Numbered from the stretch's first letter, positions 8,311-17,497 are shown. The stretch: DNA of 64,000 bases from Methylorubrum populi (GCA_036946625.1 JAQIIU010000003.1:62001-126000); one strand, 5' to 3'. The notes: generated by a model from the sequence alone, not told the origin. Numbers and translations are program-made.

Positions 8311-9570
8311 ATGCTCGATGTGACGCCGACCCCGCTCCAGCGCCTGCTGCGCGAGCGCCGCCCCGGCTACACCCTGGCAGCCCCCTTCTACCTCAGCCCC
8401 GATGTGTTCGAGGCCGACATGGAGGTCATCTTCGGCCGCCACTGGATCTATGTCGGGGTCGAGCCCGACGTGCCGGAGGCCGGCGACGTGATGGTCGTCG
8501 ACATCGGCAAGACCTCGGTCGCGATCGTGCGCGGCGACGACGACCAGATCCGCGCCTTCCACAACCTCTGCCGCCACCGCGGGGCGCGGCTCGTGCACGA
8601 GGAGAAGTCCACGGTCGGCAACCTCGTCTGCCGCTACCATTCCTGGACCTACGACCTCACCGGCAACCTGATCCACGCCGAGCATATGGGCCCGGACTTC
8701 GAGCGCGGCTGCCACGGCCTCAAGCCGGTGCACATCCGCTCGCTCGCGGGCCTCCTCTTCATCTGCCTCGCCGACGAGCCGCCGGCCGATTTCGACGCCA
8801 TGGCGGCCCGCCTCGGCCCCTACATCGAACCGCACAACGTGCGGAACACCAAGGTCGCCTTCCAGAAGGACATCATCGAGCCCGGCAACTGGAAGCTGAC
8901 GATGGAGAACAACCGCGAGTGCTACCATTGCGGGGCCAACCATCCCGAGCTGACCGTGCCGCTCTTCGCCTACGGCTTCGGCTTCGCCCCCGAGGAGATG
9001 GACGAGCACGACCGCGCCAACGCCGAGCGCTACGGCTGCCTGCTCAAGACCCGCCACGGCGAGTGGGAGGCGGAGGGGCTGCCCTCGCGGGAGATCGACG
9101 AACTCGACACCATGATCACGGGCTTCCGCACCGAGCGGCTGCCGCTCGACGGCGAGGGCGAGTCCCACACCCTCGACACCAAGGCGGCCTGCCGGAAACT
9201 CCTCGGCACCTTCACCAACGCCAAGCTCGGCGGCCTCTCGGTGTGGACCCAGCCGAATTCCTGGCACCACTTCCTCGGCGACCACATCGTCACCTTCTCG
9301 GTGCTGCCGCTCGATGCCGGGCGCTCGCTGCTGCGCACCAAGTGGCTCGTCCACGAGGACGCGGTCGAGGGCGTCGACTACGACCTCGCCAACCTCACCG
9401 GCGTCTGGGAGGCGACCAACGACCAGGACAGCGAACTCGTCGGCATCTGCCAGCAGGGCGTGGCGAGCCCCGCCTACGAGCCCGGCCCCTACTCGCCGCA
9501 TACCGAGATGCTCGTGGAGAAGTTCTGCAACTGGTATGTCGGCCGCATGACAGCGCATCTGGGGCGCTGA
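8311..9570 (+). CDS. gbcA: Glycine betaine monooxygenase, Rieske oxygenase subunit
   Basis: Catalytic subunit (419 aa) that oxidatively demethylates glycine betaine to dimethylglycine plus formaldehyde. The Rieske [2Fe-2S] ligands are C87/H89 (NLCRHRGA) and C107/H110 (LVCRYHSW). The mononuclear iron site is ENNRECYHCGANHPEL, with H206 and H211. Length and motif spacing match GbcA/BmoA and stachydrine demethylase Stc2. The betaine assignment rests on the adjoining reductase, dgcAB, etfAB, GbdR-like regulator and betaine ABC importer. GGGAGG lies just upstream of the ATG. The reductase gene starts 2 bp after its stop. Stachydrine as the substrate is the main alternative. Confidence 0.88.
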   Translation: MLDVTPTPLQRLLRERRPGYTLAAPFYLSPDVFEADMEVIFGRHWIYVGVEPDVPEAGDVMVVDIGKTSVAIVRGDDDQIRAFHNLCRHRGARLVHEEKSTVGNLVCRYHSWTYDLTGNLIHAEHMGPDFERGCHGLKPVHIRSLAGLLFICLADEPPADFDAMAARLGPYIEPHNVRNTKVAFQKDIIEPGNWKLTMENNRECYHCGANHPELTVPLFAYGFGFAPEEMDEHDRANAERYGCLLKTRHGEWEAEGLPSREIDELDTMITGFRTERLPLDGEGESHTLDTKAACRKLLGTFTNAKLGGLSVWTQPNSWHHFLGDHIVTFSVLPLDAGRSLLRTKWLVHEDAVEGVDYDLANLTGVWEATNDQDSELVGICQQGVASPAYEPGPYSPHTEMLVEKFCNWYVGRMTAHLGR

Positions 9571-9572
9571 GC

Positions 9573-10706
9573 ATGACCGCGGCCCCCGCCCCGGCCGAGC
9601 CGGCCGCCGCGCGGCTGGCGGCCTCCGCGCCCTGGGATGCGGAGGCCGACGACGCCCTGGTCTGCCTCGCGGTGCGCGACGAGACGCACGACGTGAAGAC
9701 CTTCGTGCTGGCGCCGAGGGAGCCCCGGCTCTTCGCCTACGCGCCGGGCCAGTTCCTGACCTTCTCCTTCGAGATCGGCGGCGAGACGATCCACCGCTGC
9801 TACACCCTCTCCTCGGCGCCGACACGGCCGCACGCGGTCGCGGTCACGGTCAAGCGCGTGCCCGGCGGCCCGGTCTCGAACTGGCTGCACGACACCCTGA
9901 AGCCCGGCGACACCGTGCGGGCGCTCGGGCCGATGGGCGCATTCTCCTGCTTCAGCCATCCGGCCCCCAAATACCTGCTCCTGTCGGGCGGCAGCGGCGT
10001 CACGCCGATGATGGCGATGGCGCGCAGCTTCCACGACGTGGGCGAGCCGCGCGACGTGGCCTTCGTCCACTCCGCCCGCTCGCCCGCCGACATCGTGTTC
10101 CGGGGCGAGTTGGAGCTGATGGCCCGGCTCGATCCGACCTTCCGCGTCCACGTGGTCTGCGAGACCGATTCCGCCGACGAGGTCTGGGCCGGGCCGAAGG
10201 GCCGGCTCTCGCTCGACACCTTGCGCGAGGCGGTGCCGGACTTTTTGGAGCGCGAGATCTTCGTCTGCGGACCGAAGCCCTACATGGACGCCGTGCGGGC
10301 GATGCTGAAGGACGCCGGCTTCGACATGGCCCGGCACCACCAGGAGAGCTTCGACTTCGGCGAATTGCCGGAGGCCGACAAGGAGGCGGCGGCCGAGGCC
10401 GCCGAGGCGCTCGACGCCGAGGCGGCACCGGCGGCGACGGTCCGCACATTCCGGGTGGAGTTCGCCAAGACCCGCCGGGTGCTCGAATGCCCGGAGGACA
10501 CGACGGTGCTCGACGCCGCCCGCAAGGCCGGGATCCGGCTGCCCTCCTCCTGCGCCAAGGGCCTGTGCGGCACCTGCAAGTCGAAGCTCACCTCCGGCAC
10601 CGTCGCCATGACCCATGCCGGCGGCATCCGCCAGCGCGAGATCGATGCCGGCATGGCGCTGCTGTGCTGCTCCAAGCCGACCAGCGACCTCGTCGTCGAA
10701 CGCTGA
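9573..10706 (+). CDS. gbcB: Glycine betaine monooxygenase, flavin/ferredoxin reductase subunit
   Basis: 377-aa reductase that passes electrons from NAD(P)H to the Rieske subunit. An FAD-binding domain (HRCYTLSSAPTRPHAVAVTV) and an NAD-binding domain (LLSGGSGVTPMMAMARS, then VCGPKPYM) are followed by an acidic Ala/Glu-rich linker near residues 265-290. A C-terminal plant-type [2Fe-2S] domain (SSCAKGLCGTCKSKL ... LLCCSKP) ends the protein. Its start ATG is 2 bp after the gbcA stop, and the reading frame further upstream is not homologous, so this start is well supported. The FNR-plus-C-terminal-ferredoxin order is the family pattern. Confidence 0.88.
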   Translation: MTAAPAPAEPAAARLAASAPWDAEADDALVCLAVRDETHDVKTFVLAPREPRLFAYAPGQFLTFSFEIGGETIHRCYTLSSAPTRPHAVAVTVKRVPGGPVSNWLHDTLKPGDTVRALGPMGAFSCFSHPAPKYLLLSGGSGVTPMMAMARSFHDVGEPRDVAFVHSARSPADIVFRGELELMARLDPTFRVHVVCETDSADEVWAGPKGRLSLDTLREAVPDFLEREIFVCGPKPYMDAVRAMLKDAGFDMARHHQESFDFGELPEADKEAAAEAAEALDAEAAPAATVRTFRVEFAKTRRVLECPEDTTVLDAARKAGIRLPSSCAKGLCGTCKSKLTSGTVAMTHAGGIRQREIDAGMALLCCSKPTSDLVVER

Positions 10707-10707
10707 A

Positions 10708-10733
10708 CGGGAAGGGCCGGCCGGCCCTTCCCG
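10708..10733. repeat. Perfect 26-bp palindrome between gbcB and dgcA
   Basis: Self-complementary sequence starting CGGGAAGGGCCGG two bases after the gbcB stop. It would form a strong intercistronic hairpin about 40 nt before the dgcA start, and could attenuate transcription or protect the upstream mRNA. Confidence 0.7.
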
Positions 10734-10773
10734 CGCGCCCCAAGCTCTCGCTCATGCCTTCGGGAGTGCTCCC

Positions 10774-12816
10774 GTGATCGCCAATGCCGACGCGCTTCTG
10801 AAGCCGCTCACCATCAAGGGCCTCACCATCCGCAACCGGGTGATGTCCACGAGCCACGCCCCCGGCTACGGCCGCGACGGCAAGCCCCAGGAGCGCTACC
10901 AGCTCTACCACGCCGAGAAGGCCAAGGGCGGGATCGGGCTCACCATGTTCGGCGGCTCCTCCTCGGTCGCCGCCGACAGCCCTGCCGCACCCTGGAACCA
11001 GATCTCGGTCGCCGACGATTCGGTGATCCCGTTCTTCCGCCAGTTCTCGGACCGGGTGCACGCGCACGGCGGCAAGCTGATGATCCAGCTCACCCATATG
11101 GGCCGGCGCACCAAGTGGGACACCGAGCACTGGCTGCCCACGATCTCCCCCTCGCCCCGGCGCGAGCCCGCCTCCCGCACCGTCCCGAAGGAGATGGAGG
11201 CGGAGGACATCGCCCGGGTCGTGAAGAGCTTCGCCCAGGCCGCCCGGCGCTGCCGCGAGGGAGGACTCGACGGCTGCGAGGTCTCGGCCGCCCACGGCCA
11301 CCTGATCGACCAGTTCTGGTCGCCGTCCGTCAACCGGCGCACCGACCGGTACGGCGGCAGCCTGGAGAACCGCATGCGCTTCGGCATCGAGGTGCTGGAG
11401 GCGATGCGCGCGGAAGCCGGCGACGACTACGTCATCGGCATCCGCATGTCCGGCGACGAGATGATCGCCGACGGCCTCAGCCAGGAGGATTGCGTCGCCA
11501 TCGCCTCGGAATATGCCAAGCGCGGCCTCGTGGACTTCCTCAACATCATCGGCGGCCAGGCGCGCGACCACATCGCCCACGCGATCTCGCTGCCGAACAT
11601 GTCGTTTCCCGTGGCACCGTTCCTGTTCCTGCCGAGCGCGATCAAGCGCGAGGTCGACGTGCCGGTCTTCCACGCCCAGCGCGTCACCGATCTCGCCACC
11701 GCGGCGCGCGCGGTCGCGGACGGGCATGTCGACATGGTGGCGATGACCCGCGCCCACATCGCGGACCCGCATCTGGTGAAAAAACTCTCCGAGGGCCGGG
11801 CCGACGACATCCGCCAATGCGTGGGCGCGGGCTACTGCATCGACCGGATCTATGTCGGCGGCGACGCGCTCTGCATCCAGAACGCCGCCACGGGCCGCGA
11901 GGCGAGCATGCCGCACGAGATCCGGCGCGCCGACCTGCGCCGCCGCGTCGTGGTGATCGGGGCCGGGCCCGGCGGCCTGGAGGCGGCCCGCGTCTGCGCC
12001 GAGCGCGGCCATGCCGTGGTGCTGTTCGAGAAGGAGGCCGTCGCCGGCGGCCAGATCAGCCTCGCCGCGAAGGCCGGCTGGCGCGAGGCGATGTCGGGCA
12101 TCACCCGCTGGCTGGTCGCGCAGGTGACGAAGCTCGGGGCGGACCTGCGGCTGAACACCGAGGCGACCGAGGCGGCGGTGCTTGCCGAGAAGCCCGACAT
12201 CGTGATCGTGGCGACCGGCGGCACCCCTTTCCGCGGCCACGCCAAGGGCGCCGAGCGGCACGCGGTCACCACCGCCGAGGTGCTCTCCGGCACGGTCGAG
12301 CCGACCGGCTCGGTGCTGCTCTACGACGAGATGGGCCAGCACAACGCGGCCTCGGTCGCCGAACTGATGGCCAAGCGCGGCTGCCTCGTGGAGATCGCCA
12401 CCCACGACCGCATGGTCGCCGAGGAGGTCGGCACCACCAACCAGCCGATCCACCTGCGCGAACTGTACAAGCTCGGCGTGGTGATGAGCCCGAACCTGGA
12501 GCTGATCGAGATCTTTCCCGAGGGCAACCGGCTGGTCGCGGCGCTTCGCAACACCATGACCGACGCCGAGGAGGAGCGGGTGATCGACCGCGTGGTGGTG
12601 GATCACGGCACGCTTCCCGTGGACGGCCTTTACCGCGCGCTGAAGCAGGCCTCGGTCAACCGGGGCCAGACCGACCAGGACGCGCTGCTGCGCGGCGAGC
12701 CGCAGCCCTACGACCTGACCAAGGGCTACGCCCTCTACCGCATCGGCGACGCGGTCGCCGGCCGCAACATCCACGCGGCGATCTACGACGCCCTGCGGCT
12801 GTGCAAGGATCTTTGA
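10774..12816 (+). CDS. dgcA: Dimethylglycine demethylase subunit DgcA (FMN/FAD/4Fe-4S oxidoreductase)
   Basis: 680-aa enzyme of the trimethylamine dehydrogenase/2,4-dienoyl-CoA reductase family. It demethylates dimethylglycine to sarcosine. The N-terminal Old Yellow Enzyme TIM barrel opens with LKPLTIKGLTIRNRVMSTSH and carries AAHGHLIDQFWSPSVNRRTD. The 4Fe-4S cysteines begin near residue 349 (QCVGAGYC). The dinucleotide-binding domain starts at VVVIGAGPGGLEAARV near residue 394. A GTG start (VIANADALLKPL) is chosen because GGGAG is 7 nt upstream and the protein then begins as family members do. Length is close to Pseudomonas DgcA. N-methylproline demethylase is the alternative. Confidence 0.85.
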   Translation: MIANADALLKPLTIKGLTIRNRVMSTSHAPGYGRDGKPQERYQLYHAEKAKGGIGLTMFGGSSSVAADSPAAPWNQISVADDSVIPFFRQFSDRVHAHGGKLMIQLTHMGRRTKWDTEHWLPTISPSPRREPASRTVPKEMEAEDIARVVKSFAQAARRCREGGLDGCEVSAAHGHLIDQFWSPSVNRRTDRYGGSLENRMRFGIEVLEAMRAEAGDDYVIGIRMSGDEMIADGLSQEDCVAIASEYAKRGLVDFLNIIGGQARDHIAHAISLPNMSFPVAPFLFLPSAIKREVDVPVFHAQRVTDLATAARAVADGHVDMVAMTRAHIADPHLVKKLSEGRADDIRQCVGAGYCIDRIYVGGDALCIQNAATGREASMPHEIRRADLRRRVVVIGAGPGGLEAARVCAERGHAVVLFEKEAVAGGQISLAAKAGWREAMSGITRWLVAQVTKLGADLRLNTEATEAAVLAEKPDIVIVATGGTPFRGHAKGAERHAVTTAEVLSGTVEPTGSVLLYDEMGQHNAASVAELMAKRGCLVEIATHDRMVAEEVGTTNQPIHLRELYKLGVVMSPNLELIEIFPEGNRLVAALRNTMTDAEEERVIDRVVVDHGTLPVDGLYRALKQASVNRGQTDQDALLRGEPQPYDLTKGYALYRIGDAVAGRNIHAAIYDALRLCKDL

Positions 12817-12854
12817 TGGGCCCCTCGTGAAGGAACGGGGCCTGCCGTTGCTCC

Positions 12855-12882
12855 CCCCTCTCCCCGCGTGCGGGGAGAGGGG
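12855..12882. repeat. CCCCTCTCCCCGC hairpin repeat
   Basis: Perfect 13-bp arms with a 2-nt loop in the dgcA-dgcB gap. The same unit, CCCCTCTCCCCGC with its complement, recurs at 51121, so it is an interspersed repeat that also acts as an intercistronic hairpin. Confidence 0.75.
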
Positions 12883-12978
12883 ATGCACGGCCCTCGAACG
12901 CCTCGTCCGGAATGACGAGGCACGGACTGTCAGCAAGCCCATGAGATCGTCGTTGAGATCGTCGTCGAGACCACCGTC

Positions 12979-14877
12979 ATGATCAGCGTCGCCCCCCTGA
13001 CCACGGTGTTTCCCGGCCTCGTCTGGCTGATGGCGGCGCTCGCCCTCGTCCAAGTCTCACGCCGCGCCGCCCTCTGGCGGGTCGGCGCGGCGGCGCCCGT
13101 GGCGTGGCTCGACGGCCTCGCCAAATTGCCCCGTCGCTACCTCGTCGATGTCCACCACGTCGTGGCGCGTGATCCTTACGCCTCGCGCATGCACGCGGTC
13201 GTGGCCGGCGGCCTGCTCGCGGCCTCGATCCTCACCGCGCTGGCGATCCTGCCGCCGCTCGCGGACTTCCGGCCCTACTGGTTTCTCGTCGCCCTCGCCT
13301 TCGGGGTGACCGCGGTCGGCTCCCTGCTCGTCGGCGCCCGGCGCTACCCGGAAAAGCAGAATCGCCTCTCCGCCGGGCGCTTCCAGATCCTGCCGGTCCT
13401 GCTCGTCGCCTACGCCGTCGGCGGCACGATCACCGCGCTGCTGCTCGCCTTCGACGGCGGCGGCCTGCTCGCGCCGCTCGCCCTCGCGCTCGCCGCGGCG
13501 GGCGGCCTCGGCCTCGCCTTCGAGGTGCGGCACGGGCCGATGCGCCATGCGGCGGCCGGCGCGCTCCATCTCGTCGCCCATCCACGGCCCGGCCGGTTCG
13601 AGGGCCGCCCCGACGCCGCGCTCCAGCCCCTCGACCTCGACGCGCCCCGGCTCGGCTCCGAGATGCCAGCCGACTTCACCTGGAACCGGCTCCTGTCCTA
13701 CGACGCCTGCGTGAGCTGCGGGCGCTGCGAGACCGCCTGCCCGGCCTACGCCGCCGGCCAGCCGCTCAACCCGAAGAAACTCGTGCAGGATCTCGTCGCC
13801 GGCCTCTCGCCGGCCGAGCCCGCTTACGCCGGCAACCCCTATCCCGGCGGCCGGGCGGCGGAGGGCGCGCACGGGGCGCTGGCCCGGCTGGTCGGGCCGG
13901 ACGCGCGCATCCATCCCGACACGCTGTGGTCCTGCACCACCTGCCGCGCCTGCGTCGAGGAATGCCCGATGATGATCGAGCATGTCGACGCGGTGGTCAG
14001 CTTGCGCCGCCACCAGACCCTGGAGCGCGGGGCGCTGCCCGAGAAGGCCGTCGGGCCGGTGACGGAGCTGCGCCAGGCCGGCGATCCCGGCGGGCGCCCG
14101 CTCGCGGCGCGCACCGACTTCGCCGCCGGCCTCGACCTGCCCCTGATCGCCGCGCGCGGGCAGGCCGAGATCCTGCTCTGGCTCGGCGAGGGCGCCTACG
14201 ACCTGCGCTACGGCCGTAGCTTGCGCGCCCTGGTGCGGCTGCTGCGGGAGGCCGGCGTCGATTTCGCGGTGCTGGGGGCGGAGGAGCGCGACACCGGCGA
14301 CCTCGCCCGGCGGCTCGGCGACGAGGCGACCTTCCAGGCGCTGGCGCGGGAGAACATCGCGACGCTGGCGAAATACCGCTTCGGACGGATCGTCACCGCC
14401 GATCCGCACGCGCTGCACGCGCTCCGCAACGAGTATCCGGCCTTCGGCGGGCGCTACGCGGTGACCCACCACACCGCCTTCCTGCTGGAGCTGATCCGGG
14501 CCGGAAAGCTGACGCCGAGCCGCCTGCCGGACCTCTCGGTGACCTATCACGACCCCTGCTACCTCGCCCGCTACAACGGGGAGACCGAGGCGCCCCGCGC
14601 CGTGCTCGACGCGATCGGCGTGACCCGCGGCGAGATGGCCCGCTCCGGCCGCCGGGCGATGTGCTGCGGCGGCGGCGGCGGCGCGCCGGTGAGCGACGTG
14701 CCGGGCGAGCGGCGCATCCCGGACCTGCGCATGGCCCAGGCCGCCGAGACGGGTGCGGGCATCGTCGCCGTCGCCTGCCCCTCCTGCACGGCGATGCTGG
14801 AGGGGGTGACCGATCGCAGGGCGGAGATCCGCGACGTGGCCGAACTGCTGCTCCAGGCGGTGGAGGCCGGACGATGA
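12979..14877 (+). CDS. dgcB: Dimethylglycine catabolism protein DgcB (membrane-tethered Fe-S oxidoreductase)
   Basis: 632-aa protein with hydrophobic N-terminal segments (TTVFPGLVWLMAALALV and several to about residue 190). Two 4Fe-4S ferredoxin motifs follow, CVSCGRCETACP from residue 244 and CTTCRACVEECP from 319. C-terminal heterodisulfide-reductase-like CCG domains (TYHDPCYLARYNG, MCCGGGGGAPVSD near 562, VACPSCTAML) complete it. It probably moves electrons from DgcA or the ETF into the membrane quinone pool. Its stop overlaps the etfA start by ATGA, so translation is coupled. It parallels DgcB of the Pseudomonas betaine cluster in architecture and position. Confidence 0.85.
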   Translation: MISVAPLTTVFPGLVWLMAALALVQVSRRAALWRVGAAAPVAWLDGLAKLPRRYLVDVHHVVARDPYASRMHAVVAGGLLAASILTALAILPPLADFRPYWFLVALAFGVTAVGSLLVGARRYPEKQNRLSAGRFQILPVLLVAYAVGGTITALLLAFDGGGLLAPLALALAAAGGLGLAFEVRHGPMRHAAAGALHLVAHPRPGRFEGRPDAALQPLDLDAPRLGSEMPADFTWNRLLSYDACVSCGRCETACPAYAAGQPLNPKKLVQDLVAGLSPAEPAYAGNPYPGGRAAEGAHGALARLVGPDARIHPDTLWSCTTCRACVEECPMMIEHVDAVVSLRRHQTLERGALPEKAVGPVTELRQAGDPGGRPLAARTDFAAGLDLPLIAARGQAEILLWLGEGAYDLRYGRSLRALVRLLREAGVDFAVLGAEERDTGDLARRLGDEATFQALARENIATLAKYRFGRIVTADPHALHALRNEYPAFGGRYAVTHHTAFLLELIRAGKLTPSRLPDLSVTYHDPCYLARYNGETEAPRAVLDAIGVTRGEMARSGRRAMCCGGGGGAPVSDVPGERRIPDLRMAQAAETGAGIVAVACPSCTAMLEGVTDRRAEIRDVAELLLQAVEAGR

Positions 14878-16112
14878 GCCGCCTGCGCCGCGACCCGAGG
14901 GCCGAGCGGGCGGCCGCCCTCATCCCCGGCGAGGGCCCCCGCCCCCGCTACGACCGCACCCGGAAAAAACCCGGCTCCGGCCGGCCCCGCCGCGACCCGC
15001 GGGCCGAGCGCGAGGCGCAGCGCGTCGGCGGAGCGGCGCGGGCGCGCTACGACCTCGGCCAGGCCGGCCGTCCCGTTGGGGAGGCGGTCGCCGCCGCGCC
15101 CCGGGCCGCGCCCGCGGCGGAAGCCCCGAGAACCATGATCGTCGAGGCGCCCGCCTTCCTCGTCGCGGTGGTGCCGGACGCGCCCGGCGGCCGCCTCTCG
15201 GGCCACGACCGGCAGGTGCTCGGCGCCGCCCGGACGCTCGCCGGCCGCGAGGGCGCCGTCGCGGTGGTCTCGGAAGGTGCCTGCGAGGGGCTGGGCGCGG
15301 CGGGCGCCGACCGCGTGCTCCGGCTCGACGGCGCGGAGGGCCACGACCCGGCCGACCCGGCAATCCGGGCCGCCCGCATCGAGGCCGCCCTGGCGGAACT
15401 GGCGCCGCGCCACGTCCTGTTCCCGGAATCCCGCGACGGCGGCGATCTCGCCCGCCGCGTCGCGGTCGGCCTGAACGAGGCGCTGTTCACCGACGCCGAG
15501 GTGGTGGCCGCCAACGGTCTCGTCCGCCCGGCCAGGGGCCGCCGGGTCGAGCAGCGCGTCGCCCCGCCCCGCCTCGCCACCGTGGCGCCGGACGCGGTCG
15601 CCGACTATGCCGGCCCGCCGCGGGAGGCGCGCGCCGTGCCCTTCGAGCGTTCGACGCCGCTGGAAACTCCGGGAAACATCGTGTCGGCGACGCGCATCCC
15701 GGCCGATCCGGCGACCGTGCCGTTGTCGCTCGCCGAATTCGTCGTGTCGGCCGGCAACGGCCTCACCGATCTCGACACCTTTCGCCAGGTGGTGACGGCC
15801 CTGCACGCGACACCCGGCGCCAGCCGCGTGCTGTGCGATGCCGGGCTGATGCCGCGCCACAGCCAGGTCGGCGCCTCCGGCACGGTGCTCGCGGCGACCT
15901 GCTACTTCGCGCTCGGCATTTCCGGCGCCCCCCAGCATCTCCAGGGCGTCGCCGGCTGCGAGCACGTCATCGCGGTCAACACCGATCTGCACGCGGCGAT
16001 GATCGAGCGGGCGGGCCTCGCCGTGGTGCAGGACGCGCAAGCCGTGATGCCGGCCCTGCTGCGCCGGCTCGCCCAGGAGACGGCAGGGCAAGCCGCCGGG
16101 GGACGGCCATGA
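14874..16112 (+). CDS. etfA: Electron transfer flavoprotein alpha subunit, betaine-cluster paralogue with N-terminal extension
   Basis: 412-aa EtfA-type protein. The C-terminal FAD-binding domain is recognisable: GLMPRHSQVGASGTVLAATC, then FALGISGAPQHLQGV and HVIAVNTDLHAAM. QVGASG replaces the usual QVGQTG. About 80 residues precede the normal EtfA start. They are very basic and contain RRDPRAER twice (near residues 5 and 38), which ordinary EtfA lacks. The ATG overlaps the dgcB stop by four bases, and the etfB start overlaps this stop the same way. It would accept electrons from DgcA/DgcB chemistry. It is a dedicated ETF rather than the fatty-acid housekeeping one; that role is inferred from context. 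Confidence 0.83.
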   Translation: MSRLRRDPRAERAAALIPGEGPRPRYDRTRKKPGSGRPRRDPRAEREAQRVGGAARARYDLGQAGRPVGEAVAAAPRAAPAAEAPRTMIVEAPAFLVAVVPDAPGGRLSGHDRQVLGAARTLAGREGAVAVVSEGACEGLGAAGADRVLRLDGAEGHDPADPAIRAARIEAALAELAPRHVLFPESRDGGDLARRVAVGLNEALFTDAEVVAANGLVRPARGRRVEQRVAPPRLATVAPDAVADYAGPPREARAVPFERSTPLETPGNIVSATRIPADPATVPLSLAEFVVSAGNGLTDLDTFRQVVTALHATPGASRVLCDAGLMPRHSQVGASGTVLAATCYFALGISGAPQHLQGVAGCEHVIAVNTDLHAAMIERAGLAVVQDAQAVMPALLRRLAQETAGQAAGGRP

Positions 16113-16897
16113 AGATCGCCGTCCTTCTCTCCGCCGGACTCCATCCCGTCTCCGGGGCGCCGGTGCTGCCGCGGCTCGAAGCGCAGGCGATCCGGATGGC
16201 CGCCGGGCTCGGCGACGCCTTCGGCCTGCATGCCGGGCCGGATGCCGCCGCGGTCGCCGAGGCCCTCGGCCAGGGGCTGTCTCGCATCGAGCACATCGCG
16301 GTCGCGGCCGGAGACGACCCGGTGCCGGCCCTCGCCGCGCGGCTCGCGGAGACCGCCCCCGACCTGATCCTGGCCGGGCGGCGCAGCCAGGGCGGCGACG
16401 AGAGCGGCCTCGTGCCCTACGCCCTCGCCCGCGCCCTCGCGCTGCCCCTGGTGGCGGACGGGGTCGCGGCGGCGTTCGAGGCGGAGGGCAGCGTGCGCCT
16501 CGATCAGAGCCTCGGCCGCGGTGCCCTGCGCCGGGTCGTGGTGCGGGGGCCGCTCGTCGTCACCTGCCATCCCGACGCGCCGGCTCCGCTGGCCTTCGCC
16601 TACGGCCGGGCCCGCCGCGGGACCGTCGAAGCGCTCGCCCCGGCAGCCGCGGCCGGCCCCGCGATCCCCGCTGGCACGGTGGAGGAGCGCCCCTATCGCC
16701 GCCGGCCGAAGCTGGTGAAGGGCGCGCCCGTCGGCGGCTCGGCGGCGGAGCGGCTGAAGGCGGCCACCGGCGAGGCCGGCGCGACGGCCGGCGGCCGGCT
16801 CCTGATCGAGCCCGATCCCGACGAGGCCGCCCGCGAGATCCTGGCCTATCTCCGACGGATCGGCGTGCTCGCCCCGCCGGCGCAACCGAAGACCTGA
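16109..16897 (+). CDS. etfB: Electron transfer flavoprotein beta subunit, betaine-cluster paralogue
   Basis: 262-aa EtfB-like partner of the preceding alpha subunit, starting at the overlapping ATGA. The N-terminus MKIAVLLSAGLHPVSGAPVL and the nucleotide-binding region DLILAGRRSQGGDESGLVPY match the EtfB fold. The C-terminal arm (RPYRRRPKLVKGAP) is shortened and basic, as expected of a divergent betaine-type ETF. It ends 21 bp before the tRNA-editing gene, with AAAGGA as that gene's ribosome-binding site. Confidence 0.82.
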   Translation: MKIAVLLSAGLHPVSGAPVLPRLEAQAIRMAAGLGDAFGLHAGPDAAAVAEALGQGLSRIEHIAVAAGDDPVPALAARLAETAPDLILAGRRSQGGDESGLVPYALARALALPLVADGVAAAFEAEGSVRLDQSLGRGALRRVVVRGPLVVTCHPDAPAPLAFAYGRARRGTVEALAPAAAAGPAIPAGTVEERPYRRRPKLVKGAPVGGSAAERLKAATGEAGATAGGRLLIEPDPDEAAREILAYLRRIGVLAPPAQPKT

Positions 16898-16918
16898 GGC
16901 AGACGGAAAGGACACGCC

Positions 16919-17428
16919 ATGCCCCTGAGCCCGGACGACCTCCTGACGCGGCTGCGCGCGCTCGGCATCGCCTACAAGCTCTACGAGCACCCGCCGGTCC
17001 TCACCGTCGAGGCGATGATGGCGGTCTGCGGCGACATCGCCGGGGCCCACACCAAGAACCTGTTCCTGCGGGACGGGAAGAAGACCACCTTCCTCGTCAC
17101 GCTCCGACACGACGCGCAGGTCGACCTGAAGGCGTTCCGCTCCGTGCTCGGCGCGCGCGGCGGGCTGTCCTTCGCGAGCGCCGAGGCCCTGCGCGAGCAG
17201 CTCGGGGTCGAGAGCGGCGCGGTCTCGCCGCTGGCGGCGCTCAACGCCGCGCCGGGCAGCGTGCGGGTGTTCCTTCAGGACAGCCTGCTCGACGCGACGC
17301 GGATCAACGTCCACCCGCTCGTCAGCACGCGGACCCTCTCGCTCGTTCCGGCCGACCTGATCCAGGCCCTGCGGGCGAACGGGCACGAGCCCACGCCCGT
17401 CGCCCTGCCGGAGAGCGCGGCGGCCTGA
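16919..17428 (+). CDS. YbaK/ProX-family aminoacyl-tRNA deacylase (prolyl-tRNA editing)
   Basis: 169-aa free-standing editing domain that hydrolyses mischarged tRNA(Pro), most likely Ala-tRNA(Pro) (PrdX/ProXp-ala class). The catalytic/substrate lysine sits in GAHTKNLFLRDGKKTTFLVT (K46). The closing motif GSVRVFLQDSLLDATRINVH is typical of ProXp-ala, with VSPLAALN before it. It follows etfB in the same direction. Its function is translational quality control and has no evident link to betaine, so linkage may be by position only. It should not be confused with the betaine-binding protein also called ProX further on. Confidence 0.88.
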   Translation: MPLSPDDLLTRLRALGIAYKLYEHPPVLTVEAMMAVCGDIAGAHTKNLFLRDGKKTTFLVTLRHDAQVDLKAFRSVLGARGGLSFASAEALREQLGVESGAVSPLAALNAAPGSVRVFLQDSLLDATRINVHPLVSTRTLSLVPADLIQALRANGHEPTPVALPESAAA

Positions 17429-17497
17429 GCGGCCGTCGGCGATCCGCGCTCCTTCGGTCCCGACCGCGGACGGTCGCACGATCCGCCGAACCGGCCT

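Noticed and set aside
8154..9572. Upstream extension of the gbcB frame over gbcA
   Set aside because: The extension is the out-of-frame reading of the Rieske gene; homology starts at the ATG 2 bp after the gbcA stop.
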